Shown here: piece after piece, positions 29,429 through 37,426 of the stretch
Layout of the letters: each line of letters opens with the position of its first letter
Position numbering within the stretch: the stretch's first letter is position 1
NCBI GenBank assembly: GCA_964484145.1
Contig: CAZAED010000005.1
Span: 1 to 43,765 of the forward strand
Length of the DNA: 43,765 nucleotides
Source: JAEUSF01 sp964484145
GTDB lineage: Bacteria; Patescibacteriota; Doudnabacteria; UBA920
Reading direction: 5' to 3'
Translations under genes and position numbers: made by a program
The notes under the pieces: model-generated
The model's database searches: none
What the model saw: only the letters and a program-made list of their open reading frames with translations
Told to the model about the DNA's origin: nothing

Positions 29429-29488
29429 TTTATTTACTTTTTATTAAGTTTCTCTTATTAACAGATTTTATTACCAGCCGCCAAGCCG

Positions 29489-29517
29489 TTGACATTAAAT
29501 GCGCTCTTTAGTAAAAT
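29489..29517 (+). promoter_or_regulatory. Promoter of the 29545 small gene
   Basis: -35 TTGACA (29489-29494), 17-bp spacer, -10 TAAAAT (29512-29517). Confidence 0.75.
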
Positions 29518-29544
29518 AAAAGGCTATTTTAGAATGGGGGAAAA

Positions 29545-29700
29545 ATGTATACAGAAATAGAAAAGCCAAAGCCCAAAATCGGTTTCTTGGCTATCTGTAC
29601 TATGGTTGTTTTGCTGCTAACCGCCGTTATGGGCTGGTTTATGCATTATGACCTAACTCACGGGGCGCCCTGTGCCTGCACGTGCGCACCAAAACCGTAG
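29545..29700 (+). CDS. Small single-pass membrane protein with a Cys-rich tail, 51 aa
   Basis: ATG at 29545 follows ATGGGGGAAAA (Shine-Dalgarno-like) and a near-consensus promoter. The protein has a Lys/Pro-rich start (TEIEKPKPKIG), one membrane helix (FLAICTMVVLLLTAVMGWFM), and a short tail HYDLTHGAPCACTCAPKP with three Cys. No family is recognised. The CxCxC tail could bind metal or take a lipid, which is inference. The hairpin at 29717-29745 ends the unit. It is the only + strand gene between 20241 and the right end. Confidence 0.65.
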   Translation: MYTEIEKPKPKIGFLAICTMVVLLLTAVMGWFMHYDLTHGAPCACTCAPKP

Positions 29701-29716
29701 TGATCGTATCGACAGA

Positions 29717-29745
29717 CCAGGTAAGACATCCGACTTACCTGGTTT
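29717..29745 (+). terminator. Hairpin after the 51-aa gene
   Basis: CCAGGTAAG-acatccga-CTTACCTGG followed by TTTC. Strong stem, short T-tract. Confidence 0.6.
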
Positions 29746-29910
29746 CAAAATCTATCTCCTATTTTTTTACAAAGTTAAAACCCATATTAAGTTTTGAGTA
29801 TTTTATTTAATTACCAGTTACTAAATTAAAACATTGTTTTTTAAAAAAATTACTCAAGTCTGGCTGCTACTATACTTCGTTTATTTTAATTAATAGACTT
29901 TTTAAAAATT

Positions 29911-31338
29911 TTAGTGCCCTGGGCTGATAATTTTTAAACCATCCTGGCTGGCTTGCGCTAAAAATAGCACCTCTCCTTCGCAATCTAAAGCTGCCGCTTC
30001 TGCTGGTAAATCTACAGTTGCCAAGTTAGACATTGCTCCAGTATCCAGTACTTGCCAAACCTGAAATTCTTTTAGCAGATCATTCGTAGCCAAAAATAAA
30101 TAGCCGCTTCTTTCAAACAAAGCATTGGGGGTAGAGCCTATGTTTTGTGAGTCAATTTTTATAGGATCACCGCTAAAGTTTGAAACGTTCAAATAAAAAA
30201 GCTTATGATTGGCGGTATTATTCAATCCGTTCTTGCCAAAAAAAAGCCTGTCTCCTTTTAGGAACAAGCTTTTTCCGTTTTGGACTAGATACCCGCTCGA
30301 AGAAAAACTGCCAAGCTGGGTTATATGAGAGGGATCGGAAACATTCAAAACTCTAACCTGTTGCTGATTAGGAGTAGCTAAATAGGCCAAATTATTAAAT
30401 ACTGCTATTGCATTTATTTTTGTGCCTGTTTCAAAACTTCCCAAAGTCACCGGGCTAAGAGGATTTAAAACATCGATTATATAAAATTCCCAAAAAACCG
30501 AAATTTCTGTGCCCAAATAAATTTTATGCCTAGAATAATTTAAGCTCACTCCTTTACTGCTACTTCCGGTGTTAAACGAATAAGCTAAAAAAGGATGTAG
30601 TGGGTCTGAAATATTAATGATCTGCAGCTGACTAACTTCGCTAAAGTTAGCCACATAGGCGTAGTTTCCAAAAACTTTAACCGCGCCCAGCCCGGGCCCG
30701 GTAGATATGGAAGATAAAATTTGAGGGTGACTTGTATTAGAAACGTCAACAATAAAAAAATCCGCCTTGCTCTGTGTGCTTGAGTCAGCGGATATATAAG
30801 CTAAATTATTTTTTACATCTATACCTGTGGCTTTAATGCCAGCCCCCAAATCTATACTACCCGGCAATAGTTGAGGATGTTGCCAATCCCCGACTAAAAA
30901 AGTATTACAAGTGTCCGCCTCAGCCATATTTGCCAAATCGTAAACTTCGGCTTTTAATTCATAGCTGCTCTGCGGACTTAAAGCCGAAACCCAGGACACG
31001 TTTACATTTATTTCTTTAATAAAGTTAGTTAAATACTTTTGGCTAACTGCCACGCTATAATTTTCACTCGTACTAGTTTGATTAACATTACTATAAAAGT
31101 CAGTTTTTAAATCCGCCCGCGCTTTTTCCATATAGTTTTGCGCTAAATACATAGCGCGCTGAGACATTTCTGCACTTAAGGCCATAGCGCGCTCATACCA
31201 AATAAGAGCCAAGACCGCACTTAAACACACCGCCATAATGGCTGAAGCCATAACTAATTCTATGGTAGAAAACCCAGCACCACTTTTCTTCAAGTTTCGA
31301 CAATCAACAATTTTTGTTTTGTCAGGTAAATAAAACAT
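29911..31338 (-). CDS. Prepilin-like protein fused to an LVIVD-repeat beta-propeller
   Basis: 475 aa. The N-terminus is a class III signal peptide: KKSGAG then FSTIELVMASAIMAVCLSAV, Phe +1 and Glu +5. After a pilin-like helix, a short spacer with one Cys leads into LVIVD repeats (residues about 150-470): GNYAYVANFSEVSQLQIINI, SDPLHPF, NNLAYLATPNQQQVRVLNVS, DPSHITQLGSF. Each repeat should be a propeller blade. The protein could be a pilus-tip or surface adhesin assembled by the type IV pilus machine. A paralogue of the same design is encoded at 35792-37246. Confidence 0.82.
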   Translation of the reverse strand: MFYLPDKTKIVDCRNLKKSGAGFSTIELVMASAIMAVCLSAVLALIWYERAMALSAEMSQRAMYLAQNYMEKARADLKTDFYSNVNQTSTSENYSVAVSQKYLTNFIKEINVNVSWVSALSPQSSYELKAEVYDLANMAEADTCNTFLVGDWQHPQLLPGSIDLGAGIKATGIDVKNNLAYISADSSTQSKADFFIVDVSNTSHPQILSSISTGPGLGAVKVFGNYAYVANFSEVSQLQIINISDPLHPFLAYSFNTGSSSKGVSLNYSRHKIYLGTEISVFWEFYIIDVLNPLSPVTLGSFETGTKINAIAVFNNLAYLATPNQQQVRVLNVSDPSHITQLGSFSSSGYLVQNGKSLFLKGDRLFFGKNGLNNTANHKLFYLNVSNFSGDPIKIDSQNIGSTPNALFERSGYLFLATNDLLKEFQVWQVLDTGAMSNLATVDLPAEAAALDCEGEVLFLAQASQDGLKIISPGH

Positions 31339-31373
31339 TTTAATTATCCTTTTGTAGTAAAAAGTGGTGCTGG
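31274..31373. repeat. 14-bp perfect inverted repeat spanning the start of the 29911 gene
   Basis: CCAGCACCACTTTT (31274-31287, inside the codons for KSGAG) and AAAAGTGGTGCTGG (31360-31373, in the leader). In the mRNA they would pair and enclose the start codon and the AAAGGA ribosome binding site. Confidence 0.6.
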
Positions 31374-31384
31374 ATAAACATTTT

Positions 31385-32011
31385 TTATTTTTGCGGCAAA
31401 ATTTCCGCTCTAACTAAATAACGCTTAAGCGCCGTACCAAGCGGATATGAAGTTTGCAAAGTTAGGAGTTTTTTGTTGTAGCCTGCTTGAGACAAATATT
31501 TTACGTCTTTTGGACCGGCCACAAAAGCTTCCTTAACTATGTAAGTAAATAAATTACCTTCTTGGTCTGAAACTAAAATTTCCGCACCCGGCTGAATTTT
31601 TGTTAAAAGTGCAAACACGGTTTTGTACGCGCCTTTACTCCAGGCATAGTCGGAACTATGCCCAAATATATAAACATTGCCAAATTCCCCCGGCTTAGCA
31701 GTTTCTGGAAAATGCACCACTCCGGTGGCTAGAGCCGCCTGAAATGCTTTTTCATTTGCCTCACTTACATAAACCAGCGGCGCTTCTATACCCAAAGACG
31801 GTATCCATAAATAATTAGCTTTTACTGTTTGCGGCGTTGTAGTTGCGGTAGATGTTTGTACTTTTGGAGCTTCTATTTTAGGCGGCTGCCCGGAGACTAA
31901 AAACTTAAACTGCATTACAAAATACCGAAAATTTAAAATTACTACTACCACGGCTGCGGTAGCTAAAAAAAACAAGAGCCATTTTACTATTTGTATAAAA
32001 ATACGTTTCAT
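31385..32011 (-). CDS. Sortase-family protein with Ser at the catalytic Cys position
   Basis: 208 aa. N-terminal membrane anchor (IVKWLLFFLATAAVVVVIL), then the sortase beta barrel: LWIPSLGIEAPLVYVSEAN, the catalytic His118 in GNVYIFGHSS, and the final strand LLTLQTSYPLGTALKRYLVR. In sortases this strand reads TLxTC; here residue 188 is Ser (codon TCA). The partner Arg197 is kept. The neighbour at 32196 encodes an LPRTG protein, so substrate and enzyme are linked, but the nucleophile change means that activity cannot be assumed. It could be a Ser variant, an inactive binding protein or a one-base error. Confidence 0.85.
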   Translation of the reverse strand: MKRIFIQIVKWLLFFLATAAVVVVILNFRYFVMQFKFLVSGQPPKIEAPKVQTSTATTTPQTVKANYLWIPSLGIEAPLVYVSEANEKAFQAALATGVVHFPETAKPGEFGNVYIFGHSSDYAWSKGAYKTVFALLTKIQPGAEILVSDQEGNLFTYIVKEAFVAGPKDVKYLSQAGYNKKLLTLQTSYPLGTALKRYLVRAEILPQK

Positions 32012-32160
32012 ATATAGACTAGATTGCTAACCATTCAGAGCAGAGCAACTCGTCCGACGAAGCCTTGGCGAAGTTGGATGAATCCCTTGATAAGGGACTC
32101 CTCATTTCATTCGGAGTGGTTATAAGCGATTACCTTAGAATTTCATAATTCACAAATATA

Positions 32161-32190
32161 CCAAAACACCCCATTTGAAGGGGCGTTTTT
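32161..32190 (-). terminator. Short bidirectional hairpin after the LPRTG gene
   Basis: CACCCC-atttgaa-GGGGCG (32167-32185) with T-rich runs on both sides. The rest of the 32012-32195 spacer holds GAAGCCTTGGCGAAG-type words and no gene. Confidence 0.5.
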
Positions 32191-32195
32191 GTTTT

Positions 32196-33149
32196 TTAAA
32201 CTTTACGTTTTTTTAATGCTAACGATGCTGCCAGTACAGATGGAATAAAAACTAGAGCAAAAGGCAAACCAGTTCTGGGAAGTTCCGTTGCGGCACCCAA
32301 GACTTTAGGGTCGCCTGTACCTGGAGCCGGGGTGTTTGGGATGTTAGTAAATGCACCATTAACTAATCCCGCAGGGCTTGGAGTTGGACTTGGAACAACA
32401 GGAAGGCCGCCTCCCCCTCCACCGCCGGAACCACCACTACCTGACCCAGATCCTCCACCTCCACCGCCGCCGCCAAAAACGCCGGCTATATCTTGGGCAG
32501 TAACAGTGCAAACAACACTAGATGGGTTGACCGCGTTACCGGTACACTCAGAAGAATAAGTAAAATTATAGCCGTTAATCGGATTTAAAGTTACGGAATA
32601 TGTACCGGCATTAAGTCCAACAGTGGTACCCGCTGCGCTACCTAAAAAAGAAATAGAAGCCGGGTCAGGGACAGGATATATTATACCGCTCAAAGCCGCA
32701 AAATTTACAGTAAAGTCCGAGGCTAATTTGTTGCCGCCATTAGTATTATTTACATTGACTTTTACAGTTACATCTGCCCCAATGTCGCTATTTATAATAG
32801 TACAAGTTTTAACATCTCCAGGAACAATAGTTCCACTGCAGTCCGCGGAATAACTTACTGTATATTCAGGATAAGTAGTTTCAACAAAACTGTATGAGCC
32901 GGCGCCAATTTTAGCCAAAGTTCCAGTGGCACTTCCAGGAAAATTTACACTATAAGTGTCTATGTAAGGAAGTAAAAAACCACCGAACGCTGTACCGGTA
33001 ATTGTAAAATCTGAAGGCTGTTTGATCTGTCCGTGAATATTTACAACCTGCTTAATGACTAAAACCTTGCCGGTAGTAGCGGCCTGTATGTTTAATGGCA
33101 AAATTAATGCCAATAACAAAGGCAGAAACACAATACTTAATTTTTTCAT
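32196..33149 (-). CDS. LPxTG-type surface protein with two repeated beta domains
   Basis: 317 aa from the ATG at 33149. Signal peptide MKKLSIVFLPLLLALILPLN ending IQAA. Two tandem beta-sandwich domains of about 90 residues share the pattern SDFTITG/SDFTVNF, SVNFPGSATGTLAKIGAGSY / SISFLGSAAGTTVGLNAGTY and a terminal CT(I/V) strand; each has two Cys that could form a disulphide. Then come a long Gly/Ser linker, a Pro-rich part and the sorting signal ELPRTG + hydrophobic helix + KKRK. It is the likely substrate of the sortase at 31385. It is translated without a clear Shine-Dalgarno (TAAAAT about seven bases before the ATG). Confidence 0.85.
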   Translation of the reverse strand: MKKLSIVFLPLLLALILPLNIQAATTGKVLVIKQVVNIHGQIKQPSDFTITGTAFGGFLLPYIDTYSVNFPGSATGTLAKIGAGSYSFVETTYPEYTVSYSADCSGTIVPGDVKTCTIINSDIGADVTVKVNVNNTNGGNKLASDFTVNFAALSGIIYPVPDPASISFLGSAAGTTVGLNAGTYSVTLNPINGYNFTYSSECTGNAVNPSSVVCTVTAQDIAGVFGGGGGGGGSGSGSGGSGGGGGGGLPVVPSPTPSPAGLVNGAFTNIPNTPAPGTGDPKVLGAATELPRTGLPFALVFIPSVLAASLALKKRKV

Positions 33150-33210
33150 AATTTTTATTTTAAACTTACTTTGTAAGTATATTATAGCATATTTAAGATA
33201 AAAGCTTTTA

Positions 33211-33248
33211 AAAACACAAAACCCCAAGCAGCCAATTCTGCTTGGGGT
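33211..33248 (-). terminator. Terminator of the first PEP-CTERM gene
   Basis: ACCCCAAGCAG / CTGCTTGGGGT (33221-33248), followed on the minus strand by TTTGTGTTTTT. Confidence 0.85.
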
Positions 33249-33311
33249 CATTCAGGTAATGCCGCACTGCGTTACGTTCCGCAGCGGGTCTTGCATAGGC
33301 TCTTACAAAAG

Positions 33312-33983
33312 CTATTTCCTCCGATTCAAAAATCCAGCTGCCAATGATGCAGCGATTAACCCGAAGGTGGCAGGTTCAGGGACATCGTTGCCCCCATTAC
33401 CTCCTCCACCACAATTGGCGGTACACCCCCCGCCACTACTACCGGAAAAAATCTCAATAGCAGCTATTGGACTGCCGTCGAGAAATGCTCCAGTCCACGC
33501 AGCAGTGGGACTAGTTCCATTGAGGAACCAAAACGAATTGCCGCCCAGGTCATCTCCGGGGCCATTAACCCCAAGACGGCCAGTACCCTGTCCACCAGAG
33601 GCGAACAAGTAAAAAAGAAGACTTTGCCCAGGCGTTACCCCCAAGGCTGGGTTTACAGTCACGGGGTCAAGATTTTCCGTGCCAGTTCCGCTAAGGGTAG
33701 CGGACGACCAAAGCGCGGCTCCGGCACATGCCGTACCGGTGAACAGACACACATTCGCCGTGTATAACAGCGTTGTTTGTCCGTTTAACCAGAACTCTAC
33801 AGAGTCCAGCTGCGTCATTGCAGCAGGAACTGTAAAATTCCAGCCATACAACTGAGTGCCGAACCCAGTTGCGCCAAACGTCCCGGTCGACGTGGTCGCC
33901 GGACTTGTGTCTATTGTTGTTCCTGTGGCACTGGTCGCCAACAGGAGAAATAAGAACAAAAAAAGAGTTGTTAGTTTTTTCAA
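33312..33983 (-). CDS. PEP-CTERM domain protein 1
   Basis: 223 aa, TTG start at 33983 set by GGGAGG seven bases upstream. Signal peptide MKKLTTLFLFLFLLLATSAT. The middle is a Ser/Thr/Gly-rich beta domain (YGWNFTVPAAMTQLDSVEFW, WFLNGTSPTAAW), followed by a Gly-rich linker with two Cys and the C-terminal tripartite signal VPEPATFGLIAASLAAGFLN + RRK. PEP-CTERM tails are normally processed by an exosortase in bacteria that make exopolysaccharide; none is seen here. The gene has its own promoter, a leader of about 115 nt with hairpins, and a terminator. Confidence 0.85.
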   Translation of the reverse strand: MKKLTTLFLFLFLLLATSATGTTIDTSPATTSTGTFGATGFGTQLYGWNFTVPAAMTQLDSVEFWLNGQTTLLYTANVCLFTGTACAGAALWSSATLSGTGTENLDPVTVNPALGVTPGQSLLFYLFASGGQGTGRLGVNGPGDDLGGNSFWFLNGTSPTAAWTGAFLDGSPIAAIEIFSGSSGGGCTANCGGGGNGGNDVPEPATFGLIAASLAAGFLNRRK

Positions 33984-34104
33984 ACCAACGCCTCCCTTCT
34001 ATTAGCTCCTTAAAATTTCCCGAGTAAGCCGCTCTGCTAACGAAACCCGTCGATCGATTTCGGGTCAGCAGACGCGGCTCCTTTTGGAGAGGAGCCAACG
34101 AGTT

Positions 34105-34133
34105 AATCTATCATATAAAAAGCCTGCGGTCAA
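34105..34133 (-). promoter_or_regulatory. Promoter of PEP-CTERM gene 1
   Basis: Minus strand: -35 TTGACC (34128-34133), 17-bp spacer, -10 TAGATT (34105-34110). The leader holds GGCTCC-tctccaaaa-GGAGCC and TCTGCT/AGCAGA hairpins. Confidence 0.55.
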
Positions 34134-34193
34134 TTCAAAATTTCGCATAATTCTTCACCTATTTAATACTTTTTATACACTACAAATCCCAAA

Positions 34194-34225
34194 TAAAAAA
34201 ACTCCCAGCTTTTGGAAAAGGGAGT
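34194..34225 (-). terminator. Terminator after the pilus operon
   Basis: ACTCCC / GGGAGT (34201-34225) with A and T tracts on both sides, so it works in either direction. It follows the last prepilin gene (stop at 34243). Confidence 0.8.
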
Positions 34226-34242
34226 TTTTTTAAATTTCTGAT

Positions 34243-34749
34243 TTAGCGAGTAATTGAAACTGCTGGAGGAGTTGCTCCTAAAGAAGTTTCGTTGGAAGAT
34301 TCTGGTGCCGAAACAGTAATTCTTCCATTGGAATCCTGAGATACATGATAACCAGTATTATAGTTGGATGTACTAGTCCATTGATAATTACTACCTTTTG
34401 GATCTGTAGGCAAAGATGGTATATAAGTAGGTGCCAAACAGCCTAAATCAACAGTACTACCGGAACAGCCAGTGCTTCCAGTAGCACAAATCAAACGGCT
34501 TGTTGAATCTAATGTAACCGAACCGCAAGTAAACAACCCTTTGTTATCAGCAATATTTTGCCCTATTGCATTTAAAATTGCTTGTACGTTTGCTGTACGT
34601 TGAGTGTTTCGAGACTGAGCGAACTGGCGGGCTGGGTTAATGGCAATTATAACTATAGTCGCTAAAATAGCAATTATGCCGATAACCACCAAAATTTCAA
34701 TAAGGGTAAAACCCTTATTAGCTTTGAGCTTATCTTTTAGTGTATTCAT
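34243..34749 (-). CDS. Type IV prepilin, major-pilin-like
   Basis: 168 aa. Short leader MNTLKDKLKANKG, then FTLIEILVVIGIIAILATIV with Phe +1 and Glu +5. The globular part has four Cys (LFTCGSV, LICATGSTGCSG, VDLGCLAP) and a C-terminal segment TGYHVSQDSNGRITVSAPE, as in pilin/GspG-like domains. The short leader, size and place as last gene of the operon suggest the main fibre subunit, though it is one of several candidates. Confidence 0.88.
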   Translation of the reverse strand: MNTLKDKLKANKGFTLIEILVVIGIIAILATIVIIAINPARQFAQSRNTQRTANVQAILNAIGQNIADNKGLFTCGSVTLDSTSRLICATGSTGCSGSTVDLGCLAPTYIPSLPTDPKGSNYQWTSTSNYNTGYHVSQDSNGRITVSAPESSNETSLGATPPAVSITR

Positions 34750-34828
34750 AGATTTATTTACTAATTATAAATTTTGCTTAATTATAGTCTTAATTAGAAA
34801 AAATGCAAGCAAATACTCGGTTAAAAAA

Positions 34829-35242
34829 TTAGTAAGGCACTTCCTGCCAATTTGTAATATTTAGGTTTGAGTCTACAGTAACAGAAAGGTTCGTATAACT
34901 CCTATTAGCTCCTGTGCTAGGAAAAATGCCTTGGGTTAAAATAGAGTACGAGTTTCCCCCTGGGGTTACAGAAACCACCCTGCATGAATCACTCCCTATA
35001 TTTGCGTTCTCTCCCCCAACATAAGAACTATTTGCAGCAAGCTTAGCTAAGCTGTAATCCACACAGGCTTCGGCTAAACCACCACTTCGTTCCTTAAATT
35101 CATTTTCTAAAATATTGTAGCGGCTAAAATAATTAACACTGCTTAAAGCGGTAATGATTGTTATTAACAAAAGAGAAATTATTATAACTGAAGTTAATGC
35201 TATATACCCTTGCTGATTTTTCAATCTTAAATCTGAAATCAT
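34829..35242 (-). CDS. PilX-like prepilin-related membrane protein
   Basis: 137 aa. LKNQQGYIALTSVIIISLLL then ITIITALSS is a pilin-like N-terminal helix after a short leader, but +5 lacks the classical Glu (GYIALTS). The rest is a small domain with two Cys (AEACVDY, SDSCRVV). This fits the minor-pilin PilX group. It lies between the PilW-like gene and the major-pilin-like gene. Confidence 0.7.
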   Translation of the reverse strand: MISDLRLKNQQGYIALTSVIIISLLLITIITALSSVNYFSRYNILENEFKERSGGLAEACVDYSLAKLAANSSYVGGENANIGSDSCRVVSVTPGGNSYSILTQGIFPSTGANRSYTNLSVTVDSNLNITNWQEVPY

Positions 35243-35256
35243 AAATCTCTAATGGA

Positions 35257-35754
35257 TTATCTAATATACTTGCTTATGCTAAAGGGCTCACCGTTAACAT
35301 TAAAACTTAAAGTTACCTGCTTGGGAGTGGTTGCGCCAACAGTAAAAACTATATTGTCTACCAAAACATTTTGGCTATTTAAGGGCAATTGCCCAAACTC
35401 TGCGCTTATATCTAAAGTTTTGTTTGCCAAATTATTTTTAAATATAACTGTTGTCGGCGAAGCATGTCTGGTAATTGTTAAGTCGCTCCCACTAACCATA
35501 GCATCGCTCGCACCGTTTAATGCCCACTCAAACTTGCGCACCAAAAAATTTGCTTCCTGCTGAAGGGTAATTTTTTGAGAAATTTTGTCTGTACTTTCTA
35601 GCGACTGGTAAGTTATGCCAAGTAAACTTGCTAAAATAAAAGACAAAATAGAAACATATAAAACGGTTTCTAAGAGTGTAAACCCCACACCACTTTTAAA
35701 GGATGAATTCTGTACCAATAATTTTATTTGTTTTTTAAAAATTGGCTTATGCAT
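35257..35754 (-). CDS. Prepilin-type minor pilin (PilW/GspJ-like)
   Basis: 165 aa. SGVG then FTLLETVLYVSILSFILASL, with Phe +1 and Glu +5, followed by a helix (STDKISQKITLQQEANFLVR) and the beta-rich C-terminal part typical of GspJ/PilW (VDNIVFTVGATTPKQVTLSF). An assembly gap lies just upstream, so the true start and leader are not certain. Confidence 0.8.
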   Translation of the reverse strand: MHKPIFKKQIKLLVQNSSFKSGVGFTLLETVLYVSILSFILASLLGITYQSLESTDKISQKITLQQEANFLVRKFEWALNGASDAMVSGSDLTITRHASPTTVIFKNNLANKTLDISAEFGQLPLNSQNVLVDNIVFTVGATTPKQVTLSFNVNGEPFSISKYIR

Positions 35755-35773
35755 ATTCGCAATTAGTCAAAAG

Positions 35774-35783
35774 NNNNNNNNNN
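35774..35783. other. Assembly gap (10 N)
   Basis: Ten N between two pilin genes; true length unknown. It lies next to a GTGGTGT-type prepilin word that is repeated elsewhere, which may have broken the assembly. Confidence 0.95.
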
Positions 35784-35791
35784 CCACCCTA

Positions 35792-37246
35792 CTAGTAAGT
35801 CAAACGCATAATTTTAAGCGGCAAGTTATTCTTAACAACTAAATATACCAAGCCATTTTGAAATTCCATATCCATAACAGAGGCATTAGTAAAAGAGCGA
35901 ACGGAGCCGGGGCAATAACTTGGAGTAGCAGGGTTAGTTACATTAATTGCCATAAATTTTCCACGGTTGTCCGAACCGGCTTCCGTTCCCACAAACGCTA
36001 AATTGCCGGTAGCTAAAAGCGCGTTTGGCTTGCCGGTTACTGTGGATTCTAAATTGGGTAAATAAGCAGAACCTAAATTACTAAAATTAGCTAAGTTTAA
36101 AATGTTAAAGTTAGGGTTAGAACCAGTCAAAGAACCAACAAATAATTTACTACCTAAAAAATACAAAGACTGTCCGCCCACAGAACCACTTGGACTTAAA
36201 GCAAAAATCTCAGTCGGATTATTGGCGTTGGTAATATCCAGCTGAATTACCTGCTTAGAGGAGTTAGATGTGGCTAAGTATGCAGAACTGCCTATTACAT
36301 TTATCTTATTTACCGTTCCACCAACTTCGTATTGCCCAAGCACGCTTGGACTTAAAGGATTAGATACATCTACGACAAAAAATTCAGAGCCGGTGGAAGC
36401 GGCTGTCCCTATATAAACTTTACCGGAACGGTAAACTATGGAAAGCGCAGGCGAAGAATTACTAGGCAAAGCTAAAGTTGCCACCACTTGTGGCGGAATT
36501 GTAGAAATATTAATAACTTGCAGCTGAGCGCTACCATTAGCCGAAGCAGCGTAAGCATAATTACCGGCAACATCCAAAGCATTCAACCCTCCACTGCCCG
36601 TGGAAATACTATTACCGCGATCTACGGTAAAGGTATATGAACTATCAACATTTAATTTCCAAAAATCTTTTTGACTATTATCACCAGAAGTTTGTGGCAT
36701 TGCGCTTATATAGACCGTATTATTAACTACTTTAACACCTGTTGCGTAAGTGCTGTCTATAGCCTGAAAAGTATCTATAGGTTGGCCTATACTCAAAACC
36801 GAAGCCGGGCAAGTTAAGGCGGGGTTGTTGGTATTTTGTCCGCTGCATTGGCCGCCGTGTGCTAATTCTTCGGCTAAGTTATTTATTAAAGTAGTCAAAG
36901 TAATTTGTTTAGGCGCGCCGCCGTTTGTTGACCAAGCAATTTTGCTGGTTACTTCTTTTTGGCATTGGTTTAGGTCGTTAACTATAACAGTTTTGGTATA
37001 GGGACCGTCGGTCGTAACACCGGCGACCACGCCGTAAAAATTGTTTTTGCCGTTAGCTCTTTGCTGCTCTAACAAGTCTTGCGCTTTGGCTACGCCAATA
37101 TTGTTCATTTCGCCGTCTAAAGACAAAAACTGGTTACCAAAAATAACCGCAGCAATGCCGGCCATAGCAATGGTAAATATAAAAATTGCCGCCATAAGTT
37201 CTACGGTGCTTTGCCCCCTTTGAAAATTTTGCAATGATGTGTTCAT
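35792..37246 (-). CDS. Prepilin-like/LVIVD beta-propeller fusion, paralogue of 29911
   Basis: 484 aa. N-terminus RGQSTVELMAAIFIFTIAMA, pilin-like with Glu at +5, then FLSLDGEMNNIGVAKAQDLL as the pilin helix. A spacer with Cys pairs (NQCQKEV, GGQCSGQ, LTCPAS) leads into LVIVD repeats: VAGNYAYAASANGSAQLQVI, GSEFFVVDVSNPLSPSVLGQ, GSSAYLATSNSSKQVIQLDI. Same architecture as the 29911 gene but here inside the pilus operon. Likely a displayed minor pilin with a propeller head. Confidence 0.85.
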   Translation of the reverse strand: MNTSLQNFQRGQSTVELMAAIFIFTIAMAGIAAVIFGNQFLSLDGEMNNIGVAKAQDLLEQQRANGKNNFYGVVAGVTTDGPYTKTVIVNDLNQCQKEVTSKIAWSTNGGAPKQITLTTLINNLAEELAHGGQCSGQNTNNPALTCPASVLSIGQPIDTFQAIDSTYATGVKVVNNTVYISAMPQTSGDNSQKDFWKLNVDSSYTFTVDRGNSISTGSGGLNALDVAGNYAYAASANGSAQLQVINISTIPPQVVATLALPSNSSPALSIVYRSGKVYIGTAASTGSEFFVVDVSNPLSPSVLGQYEVGGTVNKINVIGSSAYLATSNSSKQVIQLDITNANNPTEIFALSPSGSVGGQSLYFLGSKLFVGSLTGSNPNFNILNLANFSNLGSAYLPNLESTVTGKPNALLATGNLAFVGTEAGSDNRGKFMAINVTNPATPSYCPGSVRSFTNASVMDMEFQNGLVYLVVKNNLPLKIMRLTY

Positions 37247-37270
37247 ATTGTTAACCTTTAAGTTTTGTAA

Positions 37271-37319
37271 CGATTTTATTCTTCGAGCGAAGCTTTAGCG
37301 AAGTCGAGAAGTAAAATCG
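37271..37319. repeat. Inverted repeat in the pilin-operon spacer
   Basis: GATTTTATTCTTCGA pairs with TCGAGAAGTAAAATC around AGCGAAGCTTTAGCGAAG. A second GAAGCCGAAGGGTCGAA word lies at 37370-37385. No gene fits 37247-37426. Confidence 0.5.
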
Positions 37320-37426
37320 CTTAAGCGAGATTTAAAAATTTAGGTTCTCCATAGAGCCTGCTCTGAACGAAGCCGAAGGGTCGAATACTAAATTTTGAAA
37401 ACCCTTAAGCAGTGATTGTTAGTAGT

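Noticed and set aside
32332..32559. Proline-rich ORF on the + strand (75 aa)
   Set aside because: It is the complement of the Gly/Ser linker of the LPRTG protein; GGN codons read as CCN on the other strand.
33691..34098. 135-aa minus-strand frame overlapping PEP-CTERM gene 1
   Set aside because: It overlaps the signal peptide region of the PEP-CTERM gene in another frame and covers its structured leader, with no supporting start site.
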